Positions 1-62,902 of a DNA stretch of 64,000 nucleotides are shown here, piece after piece. The notes under the pieces were generated by a model. That model saw only the letters and a program-made list of their open reading frames with translations. It ran no database searches and was not told the DNA's origin. The translations under genes and the position numbers were made by a program. The stretch lies in assembly GCF_027596085.1 (NCBI RefSeq), contig NC_072449.1, positions 20,352,334 through 20,416,333 of the forward strand, read 5' to 3'. Numbering within the stretch: the stretch's first letter is position 1; each line of letters opens with the position of its first letter. Source of the DNA: Anoplopoma fimbria. Its lineage: Eukaryota > Chordata > Actinopteri > Perciformes > Anoplopomatidae.

Positions 1-77
1 CCATCTCCACCTCCACCCCCTGAGCGTTGTGACATGCAACCCCATAGTTTGCTGCACACCAGGTCGCTGCTTCTATT

Positions 78-1220
78 TCAGGACTGGCAGATATTGACAA
101 AAAGTAAGCCTGCCACGGTCAGCAGCATCGCCACAGTCAACTCCACCATCTTCCCCTGCCTCCACTTCTTTAGAGCCTCCTGTTGCTCCTCCATGTGCTG
201 CTTCCTGGCTTTCATGTATCTTTCCCTCTGCAGCTGATCGCCGTAGTGAGCCTGAAAGAAGGCGTCAAAATCAAACATGGTCTTCCCCCCGGCTTGGGAG
301 AACCGCCTGGCTCTGAACTGATGCTGCTGCTGTGGGGAGCCTGTGGACCTGCTCATGGTCTCTTTGGAGGTCGGTCTCCCTCCACCTTGAAGGTCTGACC
401 TGCTCAGAATACCTCGGTCATACTTCCTCCTCAGGCCGATGTTGCCCAGCACCGCGTAGGCCTCGCTGATCTCAGAGAAGCGCTCGGCGGCATCCTCGCT
501 ACCCGGGTTCTTGTCAGGGTGGTAGACAAAGGACTGCTTGTAGTAGGCCGTCTTGATCTGGGACTGTGTGGCACCGGGGGACACTTTGAGGGTGTCGTAA
601 TAGGACGTCCTGCTTCTGTTCAGCAGAGGAGCATGTTTCGAGCTGCTGTCACTCCTCCAGCTGTAGCATCTACTGGAGGCTTGCAGGGTGTCAGGATGTG
701 GTTTCAGACGCCTCAGTCTCTCTGACCCCTGCTTTGCCAGAATGAAGATGACGGTGCAGAAAGCTCGCAGCTGCTGAGGAGACCTGAAGGTGTCAGGGTG
801 GATGTAAACAGCTCCTCTGGTCCAGGGTGTCATCCGGCCAGGCAGCAGCTTCTCCTGGAGGAGAGGCTGCAGTCTTGCTGAGAGGTAAAGGGCTGTAGTG
901 TGAGCTGCCAGGCGCTCTCTGATAAAACAGGAGGAATCCAGCTCCAAAGAAGAGGCACAAAGCAAAGTCCCATTTTCCCGTTGACTTTCACTTCTTCTCA
1001 GTCTGGAGAGTTTCTCTGCTTTGCGTGGTGTTGCTCTGCTTCTTGGCTGAACTTCACATTGATCGGGGGTCGATTCGTCTTTTAACCGACTGTTACTGAA
1101 AGTGCATTTAACCAGCAGAGATCCGGGACTTTCTCCGGTGCACACCGGTCGACCCTGGCTGTTTCTGAGGGCGGACAGCCGGTAAGCACCGGTGCCCAGC
1201 CGCTGACCTATCTCAGCCAT
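78..1220 (-). CDS. dnajc30: DnaJ homolog subfamily C member 30 (mitochondrial J-domain protein), intronless
   Basis: A single uninterrupted 380-codon frame. The J domain is at about residues 206-269 (SYYDTLKVSPGATQ to LRRKYDRG), with the HPD motif at 234-236 that activates Hsp70 partners. The family's C-terminal block follows: a TMFDFDAFFQAHYGDQL segment (314-330), a charged helix, and a hydrophobic membrane segment near 359-377. In mammals DNAJC30 is an intronless inner-mitochondrial protein linked to ATP synthase and to complex I turnover. The human protein is about 226 residues, so the N-terminal ~200 residues here are unusually long. The start at 1220 has a good context (aaaATGg). An internal ATG at 833-831 would give 251 residues with an arginine-containing, presequence-like N terminus and may be the real start. 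Divergent to BUD23, as in human. Confidence 0.92.
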   Translation of the reverse strand: MAEIGQRLGTGAYRLSALRNSQGRPVCTGESPGSLLVKCTFSNSRLKDESTPDQCEVQPRSRATPRKAEKLSRLRRSESQRENGTLLCASSLELDSSCFIRERLAAHTTALYLSARLQPLLQEKLLPGRMTPWTRGAVYIHPDTFRSPQQLRAFCTVIFILAKQGSERLRRLKPHPDTLQASSRCYSWRSDSSSKHAPLLNRSRTSYYDTLKVSPGATQSQIKTAYYKQSFVYHPDKNPGSEDAAERFSEISEAYAVLGNIGLRRKYDRGILSRSDLQGGGRPTSKETMSRSTGSPQQQHQFRARRFSQAGGKTMFDFDAFFQAHYGDQLQRERYMKARKQHMEEQQEALKKWRQGKMVELTVAMLLTVAGLLFVNICQS

Positions 1221-1870
1221 TTTGCCGACAACCGGTCGGTGAGGAGGCGGGACTAATGATGCGGCATCCGGCCAAGCTACGTCACTTCAATGAGGAGCCA
1301 ATAGGAGTCACTGCTTACATAAAGTAGTTATACAACCCGACCAATTGGACCAATCCGTTTACAGGATACGGAGAACCTAAGTAGATATATATTTCTTATA
1401 TAATAGACTTGTATGCAATGACAAACTTTTAAGCTATGCTTTTCCTGTAAAAAAAATAAATAGCAATATAACTATAGGCTTAGGTTTGATTCAAAGTGTA
1501 AGAGATATCAGGTAATAATGGCCATGAAACTGAAGGACACCCTTTTAAACACCTTCTCCTAAATTGATCTATTTCAAGCCTTCTTGGAAGCATAAATGTA
1601 ATGTAATGATTTACAATACAGCAGGCATAGCTAAATCTTTTTTATGGTCATGCAGAACTAAGAGGTTAAGTGAAACCCCATGACAGAGGACATTAGCATA
1701 AATATTGTGTAATTGAATGTATTTTATAGCATGTTTTTATATACTTGACATAGTGTTTCAGGCATGTAATAATTTATTTACTTTTCTTGAATTTGATGAA
1801 TAACTACTGCCTGAATTATATCCATTCGCAGATTGCAATATGCCTGCATGTCGTTTTTTTATTAGTTTTT

Positions 1871-1990
1871 TAAAATAAGATAAGATAAAATAAGATAATC
1901 CTTTATTAATCCCGTAGCGGGAACATTTACAGGATTACAGCAGCATAGGTTATAGTGCAAACAAGAGACATAGTAAAAGAAAAACAAGAT
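1871..1990 (-). mobile_element. 3' tail of a non-LTR retrotransposon (Rex1/Babar-like)
   Basis: On the minus strand the segment reads ...gggattaataaaggattatc followed by a (ttatc)n-type run. This is the same 3' tail style as the fragments near 42098, 42755 and 47480 in this window. No coding part is present. The clade name is from memory. Confidence 0.5.
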
Positions 1991-2331
1991 TAAAAAAAAC
2001 AAACAAAAAAATATTATAAATAAGCAATAAAAACAGTAAAGAATCCACAATAACTGAAATATTATATATACAGACAGAAAACTATAATAACTATAATTGC
2101 ACAGTGTATTTGAATTGCATTTTTTTGCTGAAAATAAAGAAATACAAGAACAAGTTTATTTTACAAGAACGATATGTGTTTTTGCATTAAAATAATTAGT
2201 GTGTTATAAGTTTGGATAGTTGGATACACGTCTATACTTGGGTGCACACAGGGGGGCGACATGGGCGTCTGTTTCAGCTGCGTTGCTTTTATTCAACCCA
2301 ACGAAGAAGAACTTCTTACGTCGCCTGTGTA

Positions 2332-2339
2332 TGACGTCA
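2332..2339. promoter_or_regulatory. Palindromic CRE (TGACGTCA), with E-box CACGTG at 2348-2353
   Basis: A full 8-bp CREB/ATF palindrome lies about 110 bp upstream of the bud23 ATG, followed 8 bp later by CACGTG. CACGTG is the core bound by MYC/MAX and USF factors, which commonly drive ribosome-biogenesis genes. That fits bud23's role in 18S rRNA maturation. The motifs are seen; their use is inferred. Confidence 0.5.
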
Positions 2340-2449
2340 TCGGTCTTCACGTGTGGATCGTGGGCTATCACAACATTTAGCTTGTTTATGAGCTGATATT
2401 ACACATTTTTCTTTATCTTTGGATAAGCGGCCCAAACAAAAGGACAACC

Positions 2450-5400
2450 ATGACCTCCAACTGTCGACGGCCTGAACACACAGCTCCTCCAGATGTGGTC
2501 AGTGCGGTTTATTGTAGTGTTTTAATGCTAAGCTAACGGTAGCATCAGCAGCAGCCTGGGTCTTTAAAGGTCTTTAAACATATAATACATCAATATTTTA
2601 ACAGGGAACTGAATAAGTGTGGAAAGGACGGTAGGCCTTACGATCGTCAAGCAAATGTTGTTTTCTACAATACTGTAATTATCTCTAGTTTGTTTGTTTG
2701 TTTCTCATATATTAAAGTAATGACTAATAGTAATGCTTAAGAGGCACAAACTGGGTCCACAGTGGAGTCAGAGACTGTTTCATTTAAGTGTTGATGTATT
2801 AATCTGATGTGATCTCATCCACGCAGTTCTACAATGAATCCGAGGCAAAGAAATACTCTCAAAAGTGAGTCTCTGTTTTTTTTTCTTAATAACTTCCTGT
2901 CACTGTGGTCGCTATGTTTGTAGGATAAAAACTACCTTAGTGTGTCAGTACAGATAGCACTTCACCACATAAAGGTTGAGCTTGTTTCTTGAAGAATGTC
3001 TTTCCATCTCCAGAAGTGTCTGAAATCTCTGTGTGTTTTGTTGCCTCACAGCTCTCGAATGATTGAGATCCAGACCCAGATGTCAGAGAGAGCTGTAGAG
3101 CTTTTAAACCTGCCAGAGGGACAGCCGTGTTTCCTGTTAGATGTGGGGTGAGTGGGTGACACTGCCTGTGTTTACATGTAGCACTACACTTTTAACTTGA
3201 TTGTAGCAGTACTTTGAGTAAGAAATGATATGGAATATTTTGTATTGTTAAGCTTAAAATGAATACCGTCATAGTAAGACTAAGAATTGTCTCAAAAGGA
3301 TGTACATTGTGTATCATTGAAGAGGTATTTATATATGATTACGCATCATTCTAACGTTGACTTTTGCTGCATTTTGCCACACAAATGGTAATCCATCTTC
3401 TAGGTGATATAGACTTCAAAATTCAGAATGTACTCTAATTTGTAGATAAAACATAACCCTATTTAAATAAAGTATCTTTGCAGAATCTGCAACTTAGTAG
3501 AAACATGGAGTTTTAGATGCATTAATAATAATAATAATAATACTTTAATTTTATATAGCGCTTTTCTAGATACCCAAAGACGCTTAAGTCAGAGTGTGAG
3601 TCTTAATAGTCTCGCCTAATTGTAACATAACGCATTGTAAGATCCAGAATAATACAGTGATCGTATGTGTTTTTGACGTGAAGGACTCAGGTGACTGTCT
3701 GTCCTCTGTTTCTCAGGTGCGGCTCTGGTCTCAGTGGAGACTTCCTGTCAGAGGAGGGACACTATTGGGTTGGGGTCGACATCAGCACTGCAATGCTGGG
3801 TTAGTTTGACACTGATACATTTGAACAGGAAGCAAGAGCTGGAGGATGTACCAATATATTCATATTATTATGTGTTATGTTAACAATAGTTAAGTTGGTT
3901 ATGTTCATAATTTGATATCATTTAAATGTTGTCTTTTTGTGGTTTTAGATCAATTAGTTGAGATAACTTCACTTAAGAAGAGATTAACATCAGGCTTGAC
4001 TAAAACATTGCTTTCCTACATTTGTGAAACAAATGTAACAAATAAAATAAAAATGTAATTCAGAAGATTGAAAAATTGTACTCCAGCAACTTGCTAAAAT
4101 ATCTTCAAAATCAACAGGAATTATAATTCTGATATCGGTATTGGAGCATCACTAACAAAAAGTGTGTCTTGTTTTAAGTTTGATGGTTTTTCATATTAAA
4201 CACAAATTAAATCAGTTTTCAGTTTTGTACCTCTGAATTACAAATGTGGATACATTTCTGAAACATTGATCAAATCACGTCTTCTCTGTGACAGATGTTG
4301 CGCTAGACAGAGAAGTAGAGGGAGACCTTTTAGTGGGGGACATGGGCCAGGGGATGCCTTTCCGAGCTGGCACCTTCGACGGCTGCATCAGGTGAACAAC
4401 AGTACATGCTTATGTATAAAAACATAAAAATGTTTCTTTAATTTTGAATAATTTCTGACTCTGTTTTTCATTTACCTTTTGCATTATTCCCTGTCAGTAT
4501 CTCTGCTCTTCAGTGGCTTTGTAATGCCGACAAGAGGACACATAGTCCTCCTAAAAGGCTCTTCACCTTCTTTAGTACTCTCTACTCTTCTCTGGTAAGG
4601 TTTTGTCACTCCTGTTGGCTTCCTCAGCTAAAACCAAACATCAAGATTCCATATTTTACGATGAAGACCTTTGCTTACTTCTCCCTACTCTTTGTCTTTC
4701 AGTCAAGAGGCTCTCGTGCAGTTTTCCAGCTTTATCCAGAGAACTCGGAACAGGTGAAATAACGTTGTGCAGCTTGGATTAAAACCTTATTTTCTTCCTA
4801 CAGATTACTTGAGTTCAGTCTTCTTCTTCTTCCCTCTCTAAAGCTTGAGCTGATCACGACGCAGGCCATGAGGGCAGGCTTCGGTGGAGGCATGGTGGTG
4901 GATTACCCCAACAGCACCAAGGCTAAAAAGTCAGTAGCTATGATAAAAGCTGGGCCTTTTATTTTGACATGTTCAGCTGCAGCCTTCTTTAATTGATTCC
5001 TTCTTAATGGCCTGTGAAATCAGCAGTGTGTACTTGCAACAGAAGGCTAATTGGAACACAAGGACATTAATATTGACTCGACTGTTTGTCCCATTAGCTT
5101 TGTGATTAATTATCTCAAATTAAATTTGGTCAGCCTGAATTACTCAATCATTCACACACATCTTGTTTGTTTCCAGGTTCTTCCTGTGTCTGTTTGCTGG
5201 AGTAACAGGAGCCCTTCCCAAAGTAAGAATGAAATGAGTTAGCGTTAATGGATATGGTGGTGTGTGCATTTTATTTAGCTACATTATGATCACTGTGATC
5301 TCTGTTTGTTCTTTTAAGGGATTGGGAGCAGAAACCTCAGACAGAGGTGTTTCAAACCAGGTCCAGTATTCAGGACAAAGGTAAAGTTATTCACAGCAGG

Positions 5401-6585
5401 GAGACACTGCTTATTTGGATGTTTTGATGAAGCTGTTTACATGGTTGGAAGAAGCAGAGTCTTTGTCCATCACCAGACCTCATCTATATTTATTTGTTTG
5501 TTGATGTACGTTATTCAGAAAGGAATATTTTTTGTTACTTTTCTGTTTTTTCTAGATGTTCTTACTGCTAGAAATTTGCATGTAAGGCATTTTGTAGATA
5601 CCCCAAACATATGGGATTTTAACACCCATACATTTCAATAGATTGTTTGTAAATTGTTTATTCTAGTTAATTGTTTGATTCTTTCTTTTTTTTTTTTTAT
5701 CTCAAACATTAGTAGGTCTCAGCTTCTCAAATGTGAGGATTGGCTGCTTTTCTTTATCTAATATGATAGTCTACTAAATATCTTCTGGATTTTGGTGTGT
5801 TAGCTGGAAAGCACAAGTAATTTCAATATTGAGCTCTTGGAATTTGTGACCCCCCCATATTTCTTTTATCATGTTAAAGACTGAATGATTAATCAAAGCA
5901 GACGTCAGTTTCTGCCCGACTTCACTCTGGTTTGAATAATCTAGAATATCTTTATTGATTTGTATTAAAACAGCCATTTAAAAACAGGTCTTGGCCCTGA
6001 TAAGTGCGGGTTCAGTCATACCTGCTTTGATGAAGCCGAAAGACCGAGAGAAATCTTAAAAGGGTCGTTGTCCTGTCTGACTTAAAACCCTGTCGGGCAG
6101 CTTTTCCTCCCTTTTACAAAGTGACGTTCAAGTTGCTTCTCCTGGTTACAGAAAGAGACTGGATCAAACATTGAGCATCAGAGGCAAAGAGTTTCGGCTC
6201 TAGTTTGTCACAAAGAACAAGGTGCATTCTTAATTAGCTAATCAGCCACACTTTGTCTTTGTGAAGATCCCGGTTCAAAAACATGAAGGGGAAATCAGCG
6301 AAGAAGGGACGAGATTGGATCTTTGAGAAGAAGGAGAGGAGGAGAAGACAGGGACGGTACGTACTGATAACAAGACTGTTTTTTAAACTCTTTCAGGACA
6401 AATAATTGAATTTATTATTTTGTGCTAAAATATTAATTCTCTAAGTAATGTGATATACTTAAGTTTCAATTTAACAGCATCTCCTCTGATTAGCTGTATC
6501 TCTCTCTGCTGTGTGTTTTCTGGTCTGCAGGGAGGTTCGAGCGGACACAAAATACACTGCACGTCAGAGAAGACCTCATTTCTAA
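2450..6585 (+). CDS. bud23: 18S rRNA (guanine-N7)-methyltransferase BUD23 (WBSCR22), 12 exons
   Basis: SAM-dependent methyltransferase that makes m7G in 18S rRNA together with TRMT112 during small-subunit biogenesis (family knowledge). Coding exons: 2450-2497, 2827-2864, 3052-3147, 3717-3799, 4295-4391, 4498-4594, 4703-4753, 4844-4929, 5177-5222, 5319-5380, 6267-6356, 6531-6585. All splice in frame at GT-AG borders to 282 codons, against 281 in human. Motif I (LLDVGCGSGLSG) is at residues 57-68, followed by [10 protein letters not shown], the DMGQGMPF loop, and [12 protein letters not shown]. The [13 protein letters not shown] segment matches the family closely. The C terminus is strongly basic ([19 protein letters not shown]) as in orthologues and probably nuclear-targeting. 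Exon 11 was chosen because its acceptor keeps phase and continues the family tail. Exon 10 is the least conserved part. Confidence 0.96.
3523..3600 (-). mobile_element. LINE/SINE 3' tail fragment in bud23 intron 3
   Basis: An (ATA/TAA)n run is followed by tatagcgcttttctagatac and ...caaagacgctta. Read on the minus strand this is the common fish retroposon end '...aagcgctatataaa...' closing in (att)n. No coding sequence is present. Confidence 0.5.
5712..5905 (+). repeat. Interspersed teleost repeat in bud23 intron 10 (family with copies at 40608 and 42600)
   Basis: The text agcttctcaaatgtgaggat, then tctttatctaatatgatagt, then tcttctggatttt, then a decayed gattaatca end matches a very common short fish repeat that I recognise from memory. 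A related core (ttctcaaatgtgag) occurs in the 42600-42930 copy. It is non-coding and lies in the 886-bp intron between bud23 exons 10 and 11. Confidence 0.5.
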
Positions 6586-8035
6586 GTGACTCATGCAGCT
6601 GTGCTTCTGTACCGCGACACACAATCCCCCCTCGAACTGCAGTGTTTGGACTCAAAATCCTTAATCCAAGTGAATGAGATGCAACAGTAAAAAGCTATTC
6701 TGGCCAATCATTTCTACATTTGTTTGGCAGTTTGTTTTTCACAGATATTGGTAAGATTTCATTCTCCATGTTCATGTTGGCTGGAAGATACCAAGTACAT
6801 GGACAGACATCTGTACTGCTTACAGTGGAGACAGAGTTGGCATTCACTGCACTAACAATGTCATTGAATTACAATAATTTTTTTTATAAATTATCAAATG
6901 CCACATCTTCTATCGCTGATCAGACTTTTATTAAAAATCTACAACAATAGAGATTTGTAGTATATTTACAGGTATTTTCCCAGTATTTAGAAGGAATTGA
7001 ACTAATGACGTCCATGCATTTGTGAAGGCTGCACCGTTTCAAAATCCTATCAAAAGCATACATATATGAAATGGCACATGCAATGCCTACGCAAATGTGT
7101 TTGTTTGCCTTGAATGCACTGCAAGTTCATTACGATAATGAAGGTTTCTAAAAGGGGAGAGTCCATATGTAGAAAGAATACTTTGCTTATAAGGGAAAAA
7201 CGGAACTAAACTAACTTTCAAATCAAATCAAATGGCACATTTCTGCTGGAACTACCACTAAATCATTTGGAAAAAAATCTTTTTGTAGGCTTGATGGTTT
7301 ATATAGATTGTTATTATCAGTAGAGTGCATTAAATACCTTCCGTATAACATAATAAAGACATTTTGACTATTAAAAAGGTAATTCAAATTTGTGTTTAGT
7401 AAGAAAAACATACATTATTGGATACAGTTGAAAGTCCCACATGGACTAATGAAGGCATCGGAAAAAGGAACTCAACTATATTTTATTATGTAGTTGTAAA
7501 AGCAAATGTATGACACATTTCTGAGTGTGTTTAAAAAAAATAAAATCCTATATTAATATCGAGGTCTTTTGCTACTTTCATACCAGTGTGCATCACGTGT
7601 AGCCGACAGAGGTCGCTGTGCGCTATGGCACTCTGGGAGCCACCTGGGCGTTATCTCTAAAAACCTGCTCAAACAATCATCACATCCACCAGTCACCACT
7701 CACATAGACTCCTTGAGCTGGTAGCTTCTTGTCAGTCTAGTCTTCATAATTACGGACCAACTTTAACGGAACAAAAAAGAAACTTACATAGAAGAGGAGC
7801 GTTTAAAAAAAGACGGATCAATTAGCACGGATTGAGGAGGAAGTTGGAAGGTGCGTAATGGGTTAACGTAAAGGCCTCGCCTCACCTTTTTAGTGCGCGT
7901 CACCCGGCTTCGTAAAGTGGTCCCACCATCCAAAACCAAAGTGGTAAAATCAGCTCCTCTCTCGCCTCATCCTGTCTGTCTCCATCACCGCACACACCCA
8001 GAAGACATCGGGAACAGAGTGATTTACCGGGAACC
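6586..8035. other. Intergenic: bud23 3' flank and stx1a 5' flank/5' UTR
   Basis: No supported gene. The first part is AT-rich bud23 3' flank, with no convincing AATAAA close to the stop. From about 7600 the base composition rises and the sequence becomes promoter-like (cacgtg-containing tcacgtgtag near 7594-7603, GC-rich gcgcgtcacccggcttcg near 7900). It runs into the stx1a ATG with context accATGa. The transcription start cannot be fixed and no TATA box is evident. Confidence 0.45.
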
Positions 8036-59414
<51,379 letters not shown>

Positions 59415-61879
59415 ACCTCAACCACAGTAACAATACATGTAACACAGCCACACACATAAAGCAGCAAAAACACAACAAATCAACATTTCTGTTATTATGA
59501 ATGCAATCTATTAGATGAGTAACCCACGAGTGCGTTACATACTGTACAACACATAAGCGGTGTACATGGCCAGAGGTGTTTTCGCATGAGTTGCTATTTT
59601 GTAAATGTGTGGTGCTGCAAACTGTTTATCTGACTGTTGAGTGTTGTCAACGATATGATGTTTCCAAAAGTGGATTCCTGAATGGAAAAAAGTTACTGTA
59701 TGAAATGTAACGCTATACTAATACATTCCAGCTTCCAAATATGACACTTATTCAATTGTAATGTCTGTTTTGTGTTGTACAGGCAAAGTGACAGCCACTA
59801 ATCTGCAGTGGTTTTTAAAAGCCAAGTTATCTATTTACATATTATTTACTTTATCTTTTCTTTTACATTCTCTCTGATGTCTTCTACCTCCCTTCAAAAG
59901 CCCTGCATGGTTAAGTTCGCCGTAAATTGTTGTTTTGTTTTCTATCGCAAAGGGGAAAGAAGAAATGTTGGATATGTTGGTCATATTCATCACACTGCCA
60001 AACTTTTTTCAAAAGTCATCTCTTGTGGTTTACGGAAACAGTGCTACTGTAAACAACTTCATCAGGCCTTACCAGTTGTGCAGCATTTCTAACCGTTGCT
60101 CCATGTTGAGTGTGAGCGTGTGGATGTGAAAGAGAATATGCATGTGTTCAGTTGTAGCTTCATATGTTAACGTGCCGAGTGCGAGTCGTGGGATGAGAAA
60201 ATGAGTGCTTGTTATTAACCACCTGTGTCTTTGTTTTGTATAAAGTGTAAACTGATATAAAGCTCTCTAACACTGCCAGTATGTTCAAATAAGATGTTAA
60301 AATGGAGTCTAGTCTGGTTTGGATTGATAATTCTGGTCTGTAAGTAACAAATCCTTGTTGTTTTATGTATTTTTATAAAACAGAACATATCCTTCTGTCA
60401 AGCTACTTAGCTTTTATTTTTACGAGTGATCATGAGTCAGTGATAGCATCAGCATGAACTCAAAGTAGCCTGTAAAAGACTCTCATTTAAGTTTTCTGGT
60501 GACACATCAGACGTGCACCGACTGCAACCATGTTGCCTACTAAACTTGTTGCCTTTGTGTTGTATTGTGAAACATGGGTTTGGGTGTTTACTTTTAGTTT
60601 GTTTTTGTTAAGTTTTCTTAGTAAAGTTTGTCTGAAAAATCTAATTTTGTGTTTGCGTTGTTTTGCATAAGTGCATTCAGAGACAGAATGTCCATTAAAG
60701 AGAAATTCAACCTGGTTTTCTCATAACTGTGGCCGTTCTGACTATGGATGGTAATAACTTGCACACATCACTGCCACCGTAGAGATTCAGGTAAAGTGAC
60801 TCCGGCACAACATTGTTTGTCGTAAAAGTAGTGTGAAAAAAGTAAGAGTCACAGAACCTCAAACACAAAAAGAGGGGTACTTCCTTCTAAAGACAAGGCA
60901 ATATTTACCCTCAAGTAACTGTCGATTTACTTTGTTTATCTCCAGAGTAAAGTGAAGGCGTTGAACCTGGACATTTTGTTCTATTGGAGTTCAGCCAAAA
61001 TGTTCGTCTTTTATTCTGAAGGCTGATTCTCTCTCTCAGAAGGAGATCAATTACTACAATGTCTTTGCTTTGTTGAGTGTGATTTCTTGTTTCTGCTTTC
61101 AGATTTACAGACAAATGCATTATTTCCTGTATCCGTTTCGCAATCCCACATTAGAGCTACATGAGTAAACTTTTGATGACAAAAACAGATTTAGTTCTCC
61201 CATTTTCTAATGTCCATTATCCCCGTGCAGCTCATGAACTCAGTGTTTATCTGTCATCTTTGTACATGGATCTAATGTCCACTCAGAACATTTTTTTTTC
61301 TGGAATGTAAAGATTTACTTCAAATTATTGTTGGGCAAATATGCCCTTTAGCACTTTTCTTTTCATTACTCTTGTCTGGACTCTGAAGTTCCCCTTTCCT
61401 CACTGTCGAAGCTCACAGAACATTGACTTCCTCTTCTACTACCATACCTTCTGAGATTAAACATTACATTTTATTATCCCACAAAACTGAACACTACTTG
61501 AACAATTTTACTTTCCACTGCCCTCAGCTGAGCTCTCGGCTCAACATATAAGACAGAGTTCAGTTCAGTTTTAACTTTCCACTTATAAGTTCATCATAAA
61601 GCAAAGTGGGAATAATGTAATATTGTGCTTTGTAGTCTTGTTGCACCACTGCATTTAGGAATTCTATCATAATAAGGGTTCAATTATTAGAAAGTGTCCG
61701 TTTGCCTGCTAATGTCCCATTTGTCTATAGAAGGCATTATCTGTAGGAAAATCATGAACAGAAACTATAGTCATTCACTACAATGCAGCTATTCTTAAGT
61801 GTTGAGTTTTTCTTTAATGTTGCAGTATGAGCGATAGATAAGATAAGACAAACTGATCAGAGTGCTGTAAAGAAGAGAA
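59415..61879 (+). other. stx1a 3' UTR and intergenic sequence
   Basis: No second gene is supported. The 3' UTR of the canonical transcript must lie in the first part, but no AATAAA stands out. An attaaa at 60694-60699 is the best weak candidate. The rest up to the caspase relic is AT-rich with short meaningless frames. Confidence 0.5.
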
Positions 61880-62410
61880 ATTAAGTATTTTCTTTATGTA
61901 CACATTGTTTAGCATCACTCAATGTTACTTGAACGGCTAGCAGAGCTGGACCTGGCTGTTTCACATCATCACAGACCACAGCTGGTTGTGCACCATCATT
62001 AACAAGTACGGATGCACACTGAGCTGAAACATGTGACCTACTTGAAATACGATGCACAAGAGCCTCACTCACTTCGCGTTAACAAACATGATATTGGAAA
62101 CCTATTCAGAATCAGAACTATGCAAAATATTTTCATAGTTGTTTGTATCCAGGTACATGTTGGCAGTTGCGTTATAAATGTGTTGAAGTTTGGTGTATCT
62201 GGGAAAATAGATTGGGATCACCTCCTCTGCAGATCTTGATGATGATGATCATGAGTTTTTTCAGCAGCCAATCACAGACCCAAGTTTCCCTTTAGACACG
62301 ATAACAACAAATGTGCTGCCTGTCTGGGCAAGTTTTGGATGTTTATAGAACTCCAGAGAGCATGAAGGTCAGACAGACGTTAATGTATTGCTAAATCGAC
62401 CAGACAAAAA
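61880..62410 (-). pseudogene. Broken partial copy of the neighbouring caspase gene
   Basis: Two blocks match the intact caspase in the same order. 62219-62400 matches the large-subunit exon and its upstream flank, and 61895-62075 matches the linker exon and its flank. In the first block the catalytic-His context reads VSKGKLG instead of MSHGKLG. About 100 bp before the active-site Cys is lost and an in-frame TGA falls at 62263-62261. The Cys context is KICRG instead of QACRG. No copies of the two small-subunit exons are seen. It is a tandem-duplication relic and cannot make an active enzyme. Confidence 0.85.
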
Positions 62411-62902
62411 ATATTAACTGTCCAAGGAATTAACTTACGACAAGTTTATTTGGATAGTCAAGTGTCACACATTTTGTATAAAAGCATAACAGGACAGCAA
62501 CAGCCTACATTGACACACATGTCTGCGTTAATGGCAAGTTGATAAAAATGCTCCTTTAATTCAAAGGCTTACATACTGTTATTTATATTTAAAACATGTT
62601 ATTGTATTTTATCATATTAGTTGTATCATGGAAGGACTATGAGACAAAGGGCCTCTGGACACAGAGAGATAAAATCTCTCCCACCCCTACTATAAAATGG
62701 GAAAAATCCCAAGGCTGGAAACTGTTTTGTATAGTGAAACCTCTTTTCTCTGTAATTTGGGACCCCAAGCTTGTGACCGATAGGCCCATTCAGTTCATCA
62801 TCAATCAGTTTTATCTATTCACATCTATTATCTATTCAAGTAGTATCTCAATTGACACATCATTTGGCTACAAGTCTGTGTTAAACAGAAGTGAATGCTG
62901 CC

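Larger units (their letters stand above)
1221..2449. promoter_or_regulatory. Divergent promoter interval between dnajc30 and bud23
   Basis: This 1.2 kb separates two head-to-head genes. Near dnajc30 there is a CRE-like tacgtcac (about 1278-1285) and CCAAT boxes in both orientations (1298-1302, 1341-1347, 1350-1354). Near bud23 there is a perfect palindromic CRE and an E-box. The middle (about 1380-2200) is AT-rich and carries a LINE tail. The ends look like two separate small promoters rather than one shared core. Transcription starts cannot be placed from sequence alone. Confidence 0.5.

Noticed and set aside
6145..6266. Alternative bud23 exon start after gttacag near 6150
   Set aside because: Using it would lead into a stop and does not continue the conserved C-terminal frame; the acceptor at 6265-6266 does.
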